Assembly: GCA_049322755.1 (NCBI GenBank)
Contig: JBMOQX010000073.1
Coordinates: forward strand, 1 to 64,000
Length of the DNA: 64,000 bases
From: DATIUV01 sp049322755
Lineage (GTDB): Bacteria > Pseudomonadota > Gammaproteobacteria > Burkholderiales > UBA6910
Direction: 5' to 3'
The notes beneath the pieces were generated by a model. The model saw nothing but the letters and a program-made list of their open reading frames with translations, made no database searches and was not told the origin of the DNA. Both the position numbers and the translations under genes were made by a program. Positions 43,285 to 52,393 of the stretch are shown here, piece after piece. Every line of letters begins with the position of its first letter. Position 1 is the stretch's first letter.

Positions 43285-44544
43285 ATGAACCCCGGCCGGA
43301 CTTGGATTCCACGAAGCTTGCTACTGCTTGTCGTGGCCGCGGGCGCCTGGGGGGCGCGGGAGGCGACCGCCCGCATCGAGCTTGGCGCCGAGCGCGAAAA
43401 GGCGGACGCCGTCGTGGGCTGCATGTTTCCCATGACCGGGCGCGGCGGGCTGTACGGCCGCGACAGCGTGGTGGCAATCGAACTCGCGCTGACCGAAATC
43501 GGGGCGCGTCCCGGCGGCCGGCCCCGGCTGCGGGTGCTGGTCGAAGACACGAAGTCGAAACCCTCCTATGGCGTCGCGGTCGCCCAGGGCTTTGTCGAGA
43601 AGGACGGGGCACATTTCCTGTGCGGCGTCGTGTCGTCCGCCGTCGCGCTGGCGGTGACCGAGGTGGCCCACCGCACCAAAACCATCTTCATCGGCACCGA
43701 CCACGCGTCCTCGCGGCTCACCGAGGAGGCGCTGCATCGCTATTACTTCCGCGTGACCAACAACACGCGCCAATCCATGGAAGCGGGAGCCCGCTACCTG
43801 CAAGAGCTGCAGCGGCGCACCGCCTGGCGGCGCCTCGCCTTCATCGGCCCTGACTACGATTACGGGCACCGCCAGTGGTCGGACCTGCGCGACGCGCTGG
43901 AGCGGCACGGCGTGCGCTACGAGGTCGCGGCGGTGCTCTGGCCAAAGCTGTACGAGCCGGACTATTCGCGCTATATCGCCGCCCTTGTCGAGGCGAAGCC
44001 CGACATGGTGGTGAACGGCCACTGGGGCGGCGATCTGGTTGCCTTCATCCAGCAAGCCAAGACGTTCCACCTGTTCGAGAAAACGCAGTTCGCCAATTTC
44101 GACGCGGGCGGCAACTACGAAGTCATGGCCGCCCTCGGCGCAGAGATGCCGACCGGGCTCATCCTTGCGGCGCGGCATCACAACAATTGGCCCGAAACGC
44201 AGCGCAACCGCGGGTTCGTCGAGGGGTTCCGCGCGCGCGCCGGGCGCTATCCCTCGTATGCGGCGCAGGGCGCCTATACCGGGATTCTAGCCATCGCCGA
44301 GGCGATGGCGCGCGCAGGCGGAGCGTCGGACCGCGAGAAACTGGTTGCTGCGTTCGAGCGGCTGCGCCTCAAGCTGCCGGAAGATCCCGACGGCTTCGAG
44401 TCGTACATGGACCCGGCCACACACCAGATGCAGCAGGTCATTGCGATCGGCGAGGTCGTGCCCGATGGCCGCTTTCCACCGGCAAAGACCATGCTGGGCA
44501 GGCTCAAGGCGTATCCGCCCGAGGCGCTCGTTGCGCCGCGGTGA
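43285..44544 (+). CDS. ABC transporter substrate-binding protein A
   Basis: 419 residues, type I periplasmic binding protein (urea/amide/branched-chain type). The start at 43285 is chosen because it begins the signal peptide (RSLLLLVVAAGAWGAREATA); an upstream in-frame ATG at 43207 would add an unlikely leader. Core: CMFPMTGRGGLYGRDSV, LRVLVEDTKSKPSYGV, VTNNTRQSMEAGARYL. One of two binding proteins before one livHMGF set. Confidence 0.85.
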   Translation: MNPGRTWIPRSLLLLVVAAGAWGAREATARIELGAEREKADAVVGCMFPMTGRGGLYGRDSVVAIELALTEIGARPGGRPRLRVLVEDTKSKPSYGVAVAQGFVEKDGAHFLCGVVSSAVALAVTEVAHRTKTIFIGTDHASSRLTEEALHRYYFRVTNNTRQSMEAGARYLQELQRRTAWRRLAFIGPDYDYGHRQWSDLRDALERHGVRYEVAAVLWPKLYEPDYSRYIAALVEAKPDMVVNGHWGGDLVAFIQQAKTFHLFEKTQFANFDAGGNYEVMAALGAEMPTGLILAARHHNNWPETQRNRGFVEGFRARAGRYPSYAAQGAYTGILAIAEAMARAGGASDREKLVAAFERLRLKLPEDPDGFESYMDPATHQMQQVIAIGEVVPDGRFPPAKTMLGRLKAYPPEALVAPR

Positions 44545-44570
44545 TGCTTTTTTCCACAAAGGAGGACGAC

Positions 44571-45881
44571 ATGAAGCGATACAAAGGTGTGCGACGAGCG
44601 GTTGCGCGCGGCGCAAGGGCGCTGGCGCTGGGTGCGGCGATCGTCGCGGGTTCCGGACAAGCGCTCGCGCAGGAGTTCAAGCTGGGGCTGGTGACGTTCC
44701 TGTCGGGCGGCGCGGCGGGCCCCTTCGGCATCCCGGCGCGCAACGCGGGAGAACTGGTGATCGACGCGCTCAATGCCGGCACGCTGCCAGCGCCGTACAA
44801 CACCAAGGGCATCGCCGGCATGACGGTGCGGCCGATCTGGGTGGACGAGGCGGGTGGTCCCTCGAAGCAGGTGACCGAGTACCGGAACCTCGTGCAGAAG
44901 CAAGGCGCCGACGCGGTGATCGGCTACATCTCCTCGGGCGACTGCTTGGCGATCGCGCCCGTCACCGACGAGCTGAAGAAGCTGACCATCTTCTTCGACT
45001 GCGGCACGCCGCGCATCTTCGAGGAAAAGCCGTACAAGTACCTGTTCCGTACCGGTCCCACGGCGCTGATGGACAGCCTGGGCGCCGCGCGCTATATCGT
45101 CGCGGCCGACCCCAACCTGCGCAAGGTGAACGGCATCAACCAGAACTACGCCTGGGGACAGGACTCCTGGAACGACTTCATCGCCTCGCTCAGGAAGCTC
45201 AAACCCGGGGTCGAGGTCGGCATCTCGCAGATGCCGAAGCTGTTCGCCGGGCAGTACAGCGCCGAGATCTCGGCGCTGATGCTGCAGGAGGCGCAGTTCG
45301 TGCACTCCAGCTTCTGGGGCGGCGACCTGGAGGGCTTCGTGCAGCAGGGCAAGGCGCGCGGGCTGTTCGACAAGCAGACACCGATCCTCACCACCGGGGA
45401 GACGATGATGTTCCGCATCCCGGAGCAGATCCCCGAGGGCACCGTGATCGGCGGCCGCGGGCCGTACGGCGTGTTTGCGCCGGACAACACGCTCAACCGC
45501 TGGTTCCGCACCGAGTACTTCAACCGTTTCAACACCTGGCCGACCTACCCGTCGTACAAGATGGCGCAGGCGATCCTGGGGCTTAAGGCGGCCACGGAGA
45601 AGGCCGCGGCGGCGAAGGGCGGCGCGAAGCCGAGCGACGAGGAGATCATCGCTGCGTTCGAGTACCTGGACTTCGAGGCGCCGAGCGGAACGGTGAAGAT
45701 GGCGATCGGCAAGGGCCACCAGGCGATCCAGGAGATGATCTACGGCCGCTTCAGGCTGCAGGGTGGCAAGCCCGTCATCGTGGACGTGAAGCGCTATCCG
45801 GCCGAATGCGTGAACCCGCCCGACGGCGTGGCGAGCGAGCAGTGGATCGCGCAGGGCTTCCCCGGCGCCAAGTGCAACTGA
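44571..45881 (+). CDS. ABC transporter substrate-binding protein B
   Basis: 436 residues, type I binding protein with a Sec signal (RGARALALGAAIVAGSGQALAQ). Start follows AAGGAGG. LVTFLSGGAAGPFGIPARNAGE and WVDEAGGPSKQVTEYRNLVQ are typical. It is paralogous in fold but not close in sequence to protein A, with a Cys pair (SGDCLAIAP, FFDCGTP) that could be disulfide-bonded. Ligand unknown. Confidence 0.87.
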   Translation: MKRYKGVRRAVARGARALALGAAIVAGSGQALAQEFKLGLVTFLSGGAAGPFGIPARNAGELVIDALNAGTLPAPYNTKGIAGMTVRPIWVDEAGGPSKQVTEYRNLVQKQGADAVIGYISSGDCLAIAPVTDELKKLTIFFDCGTPRIFEEKPYKYLFRTGPTALMDSLGAARYIVAADPNLRKVNGINQNYAWGQDSWNDFIASLRKLKPGVEVGISQMPKLFAGQYSAEISALMLQEAQFVHSSFWGGDLEGFVQQGKARGLFDKQTPILTTGETMMFRIPEQIPEGTVIGGRGPYGVFAPDNTLNRWFRTEYFNRFNTWPTYPSYKMAQAILGLKAATEKAAAAKGGAKPSDEEIIAAFEYLDFEAPSGTVKMAIGKGHQAIQEMIYGRFRLQGGKPVIVDVKRYPAECVNPPDGVASEQWIAQGFPGAKCN

Positions 45882-45924
45882 GCGCCTAGGCCGGGCCGCA
45901 GCGCGCTATCTCGGCGCCGACCCC

Positions 45925-46821
45925 ATGCTCAAGCTCGCCACCATCCTGATCGATGGCGTGATCTACGCCTCGTGGCTGTTCGTCGTCGCCGCGGGCCTGA
46001 CGCTCGTCTATGGCGTGATGAAGATCCTTAACCTCGCTCACGGCAGCCTGTATGCCATCGGCGCCTATACCGCCGCTTCCGCCGTGACCTGGTACTTCGC
46101 CGCGGGCTACCCGGCCCTCGGCAGCTACCTGCTGTTGCTTGCATCGGCGCTGGTCGCCGGGTCGGTGGCGGGACTCGCGATCGAGCGCGGGGTGCTGCGG
46201 CTCATGTACGGGCGCGACGAGGTGGTGATGGTGCTCGTCACCTACGGCGTGCTCCTGATCCTGGAAGATGCAATCAAGCTGGTCTGGGGCGTGCAGTCGT
46301 ATTCCGCCTATCAGCCGTACCAGCAGTTCGGACGGCTGCAGTTCGGCGCCGTGAGCTTCGCCAACTATGAGCTGATGCTGATCGTCGTGGCCGCAGCGGT
46401 CGCGGCTGCGCTCTGGTGGGGGCTCAACCGCACACGGCGCGGAAAGCTCCTGCTCGCCGTGATCCACGACCGCGAGATCTCGCTCGCGCTCGGCGTCAAC
46501 GTGACGCGGGTGTTCATCGTCACGTTCATGATCGGCGGCGTGCTCGGGGCGCTTGCCGGGGCGCTCACCGCGCCGGTGATCTCAGTGGTGCCGGGCATCG
46601 GCGTCGAGGTGATCGTTCTTGCGTTCGCGGTGGTGGTGATCGGGGGCCTGGGTAGCGTGCAGGGCGCGCTGGTCGGCGCCCTCATCGTGGGCGTCGCGCG
46701 AGCGGCGGCAGTGCACCTCCTTCCGGAAGTGGAGTTGTTCGTGATCTACGGCGTGATGTGCCTGGTGCTGGCGGTGCGGCCGGCGGGCCTGTTCGGTCGG
46801 CCGGCCGCGAGGAAGATCTGA
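45925..46821 (+). CDS. Liv-type ABC permease (LivH family)
   Basis: 298 residues, about eight hydrophobic segments; VYGVMKILNLAHGSLYAIGAY and VVVIGGLGSVQGALVGALIVG are typical LivH features. Stop overlaps the next start by one base (TGATG). Confidence 0.9.
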   Translation: MLKLATILIDGVIYASWLFVVAAGLTLVYGVMKILNLAHGSLYAIGAYTAASAVTWYFAAGYPALGSYLLLLASALVAGSVAGLAIERGVLRLMYGRDEVVMVLVTYGVLLILEDAIKLVWGVQSYSAYQPYQQFGRLQFGAVSFANYELMLIVVAAAVAAALWWGLNRTRRGKLLLAVIHDREISLALGVNVTRVFIVTFMIGGVLGALAGALTAPVISVVPGIGVEVIVLAFAVVVIGGLGSVQGALVGALIVGVARAAAVHLLPEVELFVIYGVMCLVLAVRPAGLFGRPAARKI

Positions 46822-47759
46822 TGCTGCGCGACCGCGATACCGCGGGGTTCCTGGTGGCCCTGGTCGTCCTGCTCGCAGCGGGACCGTTCCTGCCGAAGTG
46901 GCTGTCGTTCATCGCTACCATTTCGCTCGGCTTCGCGCTGGTGGTCGCCGGAGTAGTGGTACTCATGCGCGCGGGCCTCGTTTCCTTCGGCCAGGGGCTG
47001 TATTACTGCATCGGCGGCTACGCCTTGGGCGTCGCAGGAAAGTACTGGGGGATCAGCGATGCGTTCGCGCTGCTCGGTCTCGGAGTCACCACCTCGGTCG
47101 CGATCGCCGCGGTGCTGGGCCTGCTGCTCGCGCGCTACCGCGAGATCTTTTTCGCCATGTTCACGATGGCGTTCTCGATGATCCTGTACGGGCTGCTGTC
47201 GAAGAGCCAGGCGCTCGGCTCGACCGACGGCTTCAACATTTCGCAGCCGAGCTTCCTTGGCCACCAGCCCCCCGGCCAGAGCCTGCAGATCTGGCTTTAC
47301 TCGCTTGCGGCAGTGCTGGCGCTCGGCAGTGCGATCGCGCTCAGCCGCTACCTGCGCTCGGGGATGGGCAACGCGGGCGATGCGATTCGCGAGAACGAGA
47401 TCCGGGTCGAGTATCTGGGCGTGTCAGTGTACCGCGTAATCTACCTCAAGTACCTGCTCGCCGCCGCGCTTGGCGGGCTGGGCGGGGGCCTGACCGCGCT
47501 CGCCTCCGGCCACGTCGGACCCGAGATGGCTTACTGGACCACATCGGGCGAGTTCGTGTTCGTGGCGCTGCTCGGCGGTACCTCGCACGTGGCGGCGGCG
47601 TTCGTGGCCGCGCTCCTGTTCGAGCTGATCAAGACTTACGCGTTCGAGCTGGCACCGTACACCTGGCAGATGGTGCTCGGTGTGGTGCTGCTCGCCATCA
47701 TCCTGTTCCTGCCCAAGGGGCTGTGGTCGCTGGTCGCCGCGCGCCGGGGGGGAGGCTGA
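46821..47759 (+). CDS. Liv-type ABC permease (LivM family)
   Basis: 312 residues; start at 46821 overlapping the LivH-like stop. VLMRAGLVSFGQGLYYCIGGY and AIRENEIRVEYLGVSVYRV (cytoplasmic loop contacting the ATPases) identify LivM. Confidence 0.9.
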   Translation: MLRDRDTAGFLVALVVLLAAGPFLPKWLSFIATISLGFALVVAGVVVLMRAGLVSFGQGLYYCIGGYALGVAGKYWGISDAFALLGLGVTTSVAIAAVLGLLLARYREIFFAMFTMAFSMILYGLLSKSQALGSTDGFNISQPSFLGHQPPGQSLQIWLYSLAAVLALGSAIALSRYLRSGMGNAGDAIRENEIRVEYLGVSVYRVIYLKYLLAAALGGLGGGLTALASGHVGPEMAYWTTSGEFVFVALLGGTSHVAAAFVAALLFELIKTYAFELAPYTWQMVLGVVLLAIILFLPKGLWSLVAARRGGG

Positions 47760-47760
47760 C

Positions 47761-48528
47761 GTGGCCGCCATTCTTGAGGCGACTTCGCTCTCCAAGAGCT
47801 TTGGCGCGGTGGTCGCCGCGGCCGACATTAACGTCGCGGTCGCCGAGGGCGAGGCGGTGGGCGTGATCGGCGCGAACGGCGCCGGCAAGACCACCTTCAT
47901 CAACATAGTGACCGGCTACCTGCGGCCAACTTCTGGAAACGTCGGGTTCCGCGGTCGGGACATCACCGGCATGCCCCCGCGGCAGGTGGTGCGGGCAGGG
48001 ATCTGCCGCTCGTTCCAGGTATCGCAGCTGTTCCGCGACCTCACCGTGCTCGACAACATGCTGATCGCCTTCGGCATGCTGCGCGAGGGCAGGCTGAGCT
48101 GGATGGCACCGCTGCGCAACGCCGAGCGCGAGAAGAAGGCGCGCGAGGAACTTGCGCGCTACACCATCGAGCAGTACGCCGATCTCCAGGTGGCAACGCT
48201 GCCGCAGGGAGTGCGCAAGCTGCTCGACATCGCGATGGCAACGGTCAGTTCGCCCGCGCTGCTGCTGCTCGACGAGCCGACCAGCGGCGTGGCGATCGAG
48301 GAGAAGTTCGCGCTCATGGACACCGTAATGACCGCGGTGCGCGCAAGCGGCGCCGCGTGCCTGTTCGTGGAGCACGACATGGAGATCGTGGAACGCTACG
48401 CCCCGCGGGTGATCGCGTTCTACGACGGGCGCGTCCTCGCCGACGGGCCGACCGTGGAAGTGCTGGCCGACCCGGAGGTCAGGAAGTACGTGATCGGCGC
48501 CGAGCTGCACCGCAAGGCGGAAGGGTGA
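47761..48528 (+). CDS. Liv-type ABC ATPase (LivG family), variant signature
   Basis: 255 residues, GTG start. Walker A GVIGANGAGKTTF, Walker B LLLLDEPTSGV and switch His (FVEHDME) are intact. The signature region reads LPQGVRKLLDIAMA rather than the L-YGQQR-LEIA usual for LivG; the Gln that normally follows the Gly is Val. Confidence 0.88.
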   Translation: MAAILEATSLSKSFGAVVAAADINVAVAEGEAVGVIGANGAGKTTFINIVTGYLRPTSGNVGFRGRDITGMPPRQVVRAGICRSFQVSQLFRDLTVLDNMLIAFGMLREGRLSWMAPLRNAEREKKAREELARYTIEQYADLQVATLPQGVRKLLDIAMATVSSPALLLLDEPTSGVAIEEKFALMDTVMTAVRASGAACLFVEHDMEIVERYAPRVIAFYDGRVLADGPTVEVLADPEVRKYVIGAELHRKAEG

Positions 48529-49178
48529 TGCTGCGCGTGGACAATCTCGACGTCTACATCGAGCGCACCCAGATCCTGCGCGGGGTTTCGCTCGCCCTGC
48601 CGAAGGGCGCCGTGGCGGGGCTGATCGGCCGCAATGGCGCGGGCAAGACCACTCTGATGCGCTCAATCATGGGGCTGATCCGCGCGGCGGCCGGCAGCAT
48701 CGCGATTCTCGGCAGCGACGTGACCGCCGCGCCCGCGCATGGCAGGGCGAAGCTGCGTGTTGGCTACATGCCGGAAGACCGGCGGCTGATTCCGGAACTC
48801 ACGGTCGAAGAGAACATTCTGGTTCCGGCCTGGGCGAACGGCGTTCCCGACGCGTCCTCGCGCCTGGCATGGATCTACGACCTCATCCCCGAGGTGGCGG
48901 CGTTCTCCGGGCGCCGCGCACTGCAGCTCTCGGGCGGCCAGCAGAAGCTCGTCGCGCTGGGGCGCGCGCTGATGGCGGGCGAAAACCTGCTGCTGCTCGA
49001 CGAGCCGTTCGAGGGCATCGCGCCGGCGCTGGCGCACCGGCTGGTCGAGGTGTTGCATGCGATCAAGGCCGAGGGACTGTCGATCCTGCTCTCGGAGTCG
49101 GACTACACCCACTCGGTCGGGCTGGTCGACAAGGTCTACGTTATCGAGCGCGGCGCGGTCGCGGCGAAGTCGCACTAA
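48528..49178 (+). CDS. Liv-type ABC ATPase (LivF family)
   Basis: 216 residues. Walker A LIGRNGAGKTTL, signature LSGGQQKLVALGRAL, Walker B LLLLDEPFEG. ATG overlaps the preceding stop. The switch region reads LSESDYTHS where a His-containing loop is usual. Slightly shorter than typical LivF (about 235). Confidence 0.88.
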   Translation: MLRVDNLDVYIERTQILRGVSLALPKGAVAGLIGRNGAGKTTLMRSIMGLIRAAAGSIAILGSDVTAAPAHGRAKLRVGYMPEDRRLIPELTVEENILVPAWANGVPDASSRLAWIYDLIPEVAAFSGRRALQLSGGQQKLVALGRALMAGENLLLLDEPFEGIAPALAHRLVEVLHAIKAEGLSILLSESDYTHSVGLVDKVYVIERGAVAAKSH

Positions 49179-49450
49179 CGGGAATGGATCCGTATCGGCC
49201 GGAAAACGCCTTCGCTGCCTGGGCCTCGCTCCAGCAGGGGCTGCTCGATAAGCGGTGCCGGGCGGGTCAATGCGCTCGGCTTGCGCGTCGGCGGCGTGAT
49301 CCTTGCCCGTGCATCGGCAGCGATACGAGGGCGCGGCGAACCAGCGCAAGCTACTTGCAAGATCAAATCTGCCCCGGGGCGTTACGTGAAGGTTCGAGAT
49401 CGCTGAGCCCCCGATCGCTGAGAAGCCTTCCTTTCCCAAGGAGCCAAACC
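49179..49450. other. Gap before the alcohol dehydrogenase gene
   Basis: 272 bp with no supported gene. It holds a 10-bp direct repeat GATCGCTGAG at 49398-49407 and 49413-49422, with its two copies 15 bp apart. Confidence 0.45.
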
Positions 49451-50575
49451 ATGAAGGTCAAAGCCGCAGTCCTCAATCGCATGGGGGTGGAGCCGCCGTA
49501 CGCGACGAGCCGCCCCCTTGCAATCGAAGATCTGGACCTTGCGCCGCCGGGACCCGGCGAGGTGCTGGTGAGAATCAAGGCGGCGGGGCTGTGCCATTCC
49601 GACCTTTCGGTCATCAATGGCGACCGGCCGCGCCCGACCCCGATGGCGCTGGGGCACGAGGCGGCGGGCGTGGTCGAGGACTGGGGGCCCGGCGTCTTCG
49701 ACCTCGGGAAGGGCGAGCACGTGGTGCTGGTGTTCGTGCCGAGCTGCGGTCACTGCCTGCCCTGCGCGGAGGGACGGCCGGCGCTGTGCGAGCCGGGGGC
49801 GGCGGCGAATGGCGCCGGGACGCTGCTTTCCGGCGAGCGGCGGCTGTCGCGCAACGGCGCGCCGATCCATCACCATCTCGGCTGCTCGGCGTTTGCCGAG
49901 TATGCGGTGGTGTCGCGCCGCTCGCTCGTCAGTGTCGATCCCGAGCTGTCGTTCGACGAGGCGGCGCTGTTCGGCTGCGCCGTGCTCACGGGGGTGGGCG
50001 CCGTGGTCAATACGGCGAAAGTGCCGGCGGGCGCCAGCGTAGCGGTGGTGGGCCTCGGCGGTGTCGGGCTCGCGGCACTGATCGGAGCGCTTGCCGCGGG
50101 CGCCTCGCGCATCGTCGCGATCGACCTCGCGGAGGACAAGCTTGCCCTGGCGCGCGCACTCGGGGCCACCGACACTTTCAGCGCCGCATCGCCGGACTGC
50201 GTGGACAAGGTCCGGGCAGCCGTCGCCGGGGGCGTCGAGTATGCGTTCGAATTCGCCGGCTCGGTCAAGGCTATGGAGCTTGCCTACCGCATCACCCGGC
50301 GCGGCGGTACCACGGTCACCGCGGGTCTGCCGCCCCCGGCCCACACGTTCCCGCTGCCGCACGTGAACCTGGTGGCGGAAGAGCGTACCGTGAAAGGCAG
50401 CTACATCGGCACCTGCATCCCGCTACGCGACATTCCGCGCTACGTCGCGCTGTACCGCAGGGGGCGGCTACCCGTGAACCGGCTGATGAGTGGCCGGCTC
50501 GCGCTGGAGGAAATCAACGAAGGTTTCGATCGCCTGCGCGAAGGCAAGGCGGTGCGGCAAGTCGTTTTGTTTTGA
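49451..50575 (+). CDS. Zinc-dependent alcohol dehydrogenase (MDR family)
   Basis: 374 residues. Catalytic zinc ligands in GLCHSDLSVI (Cys-His) and GHEAAGVVE; the structural-zinc loop is SCGHCLPCAEGRPALC; NAD motif VAVVGLGGVGLAALIGAL. Resembles aryl/allyl or class III-type MDR dehydrogenases. Last gene after the liv operon; it may oxidise an alcohol imported by the transporter (inference). Confidence 0.88.
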   Translation: MKVKAAVLNRMGVEPPYATSRPLAIEDLDLAPPGPGEVLVRIKAAGLCHSDLSVINGDRPRPTPMALGHEAAGVVEDWGPGVFDLGKGEHVVLVFVPSCGHCLPCAEGRPALCEPGAAANGAGTLLSGERRLSRNGAPIHHHLGCSAFAEYAVVSRRSLVSVDPELSFDEAALFGCAVLTGVGAVVNTAKVPAGASVAVVGLGGVGLAALIGALAAGASRIVAIDLAEDKLALARALGATDTFSAASPDCVDKVRAAVAGGVEYAFEFAGSVKAMELAYRITRRGGTTVTAGLPPPAHTFPLPHVNLVAEERTVKGSYIGTCIPLRDIPRYVALYRRGRLPVNRLMSGRLALEEINEGFDRLREGKAVRQVVLF

Positions 50576-50748
50576 GGGATGCCAATGATGCAGGGCCTTC
50601 GCGGGCGGACGCCGGTTGCAAACGACGAAATCCGGAGGGCTGCCGCTCACGATTGTGCCTTACCGCATCCTCGGCCCGCCGCAGGAACCCCGCGCTTGCG
50701 CGCGTGGATCGACCGCTGATCCCGCACCGGACCGACAGGCTCTTACTC

Positions 50749-51531
50749 TCACTGGTAGTTGCTCGTCATGGTCCAAGCGAACTGGCCGATCAGCAGCGCG
50801 GCGATCACCCACAGCGCGCGGCGCAGCCAGCCGCGGTAGGTTTCGGCGTCGATGCGGCTGCGCACGCGCATGCCCCACAACAGGCCCGCCGCGCCGATCC
50901 CGGCGAACGGCAGGGTGGACAGCCACACGGCGGCAGGAACGCCGCCGGCCAGCCCCAGCGTCAGCGCCTGGGTGGACTTGCCGGCGAGGAAGCAGAGGTT
51001 GAGTGCCTGCACCAGCGCGAGCGGCGGCAGCGCGGTGGAAAGAAAGAAGATCAGCAGCACCGGCCCGGCGACGTTGGCTGTGCTCTCGAACACGCCGGCG
51101 ACGAGGCCGAACGCGGCACGCGCCGCACGCGGATGGACCCCGATCCAGCCGGACGCCAGTCCCCGCAGCCGCTGCAGGTTGAGATATGCCAGGATCAGCA
51201 GCGCCAGCAGCAGCAGGAACGGCGTCGGGTCGGCGACGATCAGGAGCCGCGCCCCGAGGTAGCTGCCGGCGATCATGTACAGGGGCAGCATCCAGTAGGC
51301 GCGGATCACCTCCGCCGGCCGGCCGCCCTTGACGAGGGAAATGACGATCGCCGTCAGCGAGGGCAGCAGCGTGAAGACGATCGCGGTCTTGATGTCGGTG
51401 AACAGCGCCAGCAGCGGGGTCGCCACCAGCGGGAAGCCCAGACCCAGCGCGCCGTGGACGAAGCCCGACAGCGCCATCACCGCCAGGGCGAGGGCGAAAT
51501 GCAGCGCCGTCAGGGAGCCGGCGTCCGGCAT
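50749..51531 (-). CDS. TauE/SafE-family anion exporter
   Basis: 260 residues, seven to eight hydrophobic segments of the TauE/SafE family (GFVHGALGLGFPLVATPLLAL repeated as GLVAGVFESTANVAGPVLLIF). Family members export sulfite or sulfoacetate. Being beside an isethionate/Xsc locus that frees sulfite, sulfite export is the likely job. Downstream of the IclR gene on the same strand. Confidence 0.82.
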   Translation of the reverse strand: MPDAGSLTALHFALALAVMALSGFVHGALGLGFPLVATPLLALFTDIKTAIVFTLLPSLTAIVISLVKGGRPAEVIRAYWMLPLYMIAGSYLGARLLIVADPTPFLLLLALLILAYLNLQRLRGLASGWIGVHPRAARAAFGLVAGVFESTANVAGPVLLIFFLSTALPPLALVQALNLCFLAGKSTQALTLGLAGGVPAAVWLSTLPFAGIGAAGLLWGMRVRSRIDAETYRGWLRRALWVIAALLIGQFAWTMTSNYQ

Positions 51532-51555
51532 CGCGGGTCGGGCATCGCGGCGCCT

Positions 51556-52383
51556 TCAGTCGCAAGCGCAGGTGGCAGCGAGGGCGGCGGCGGCGCGGCG
51601 CAGCGCCGGCAGATGGGCGCGCGCCTTGGCGATGTTCATGCGCGCGGTCGGCGCGTGCACCGCCACGGCGGCGCAGATCTGGCCCTGCGGGTTCATGACC
51701 GGCACCGCGATGGCGGAAAGACCGGCGAGGAACTCCTCCTCGTCGGTGCCCACCATTTCCTCGCGCACGCGCTGCAGCGCCTCTTCCAGCCGCTCGGGGC
51801 CGGTGATGGTGTTGTCGGTGTAGCGCCGCAGGACCGCCGCGCCGATCAGCCGGTGACGCCGGCGCGCGGGCATCAGGCTGAGGAACAGCTTGCCGCTGGC
51901 CGTGCAGTGCAGCGGCACCCGCGAGCCGGGCTGCAGGACCATGCGCAGCGGCCACTGCGCCTCGACGCGGTCGAGGTAGACGATCTCGTTGCCGTCGAGG
52001 GTGGTGAAGTTGCAGGTCTCGCCGATCTCGTCCACCAGTGACTGCAAAATGGCGTGACGCTCGCCGCGGTGGGACGAATTGCGCAACGCGTTGACCGCCA
52101 GCGCCACCAGGCGCGGGCCGGTGGCGTAGCGCTTGCCGTCCGGCTCGCGCTGCACCATCCGCTCCTGCTCCAGCTTCACCAGGATGCGGTGCAGCGTCGA
52201 CTTGGGCAGGCCGGTGAGTTCCATCAGTTCGGCGAGGCTGCGGGGCCTTTCCGCGCCCGACAGCAGCTCGAGCACCTCCAGCGCCCGCGCCACCGCCGAT
52301 CCGCCCTCCCGATCCGGGGGCGCCGCCCCGGCGCAGCTTCGCCCCGACGCTGCGTCTGCGATCGCGCTGGGACGCTTCTCCAC
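51556..52383 (-). CDS. iseR: IclR-family regulator, likely IseR
   Basis: 275 residues. N-terminal winged HTH (RSLAELMELTGLPKSTLHRILVKL) and C-terminal effector domain (GETCNFTTLDGNEIVYLDRV, MLMPA-like LFLSLMPARRRHRLIG). In Cupriavidus and relatives an IclR regulator, IseR, accompanies isethionate genes; the neighbours match. The symbol rests on context. Confidence 0.78.
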   Translation of the reverse strand: MEKRPSAIADAASGRSCAGAAPPDREGGSAVARALEVLELLSGAERPRSLAELMELTGLPKSTLHRILVKLEQERMVQREPDGKRYATGPRLVALAVNALRNSSHRGERHAILQSLVDEIGETCNFTTLDGNEIVYLDRVEAQWPLRMVLQPGSRVPLHCTASGKLFLSLMPARRRHRLIGAAVLRRYTDNTITGPERLEEALQRVREEMVGTDEEEFLAGLSAIAVPVMNPQGQICAAVAVHAPTARMNIAKARAHLPALRRAAAALAATCACD

Positions 52384-52393
52384 GGCGGTCTCC

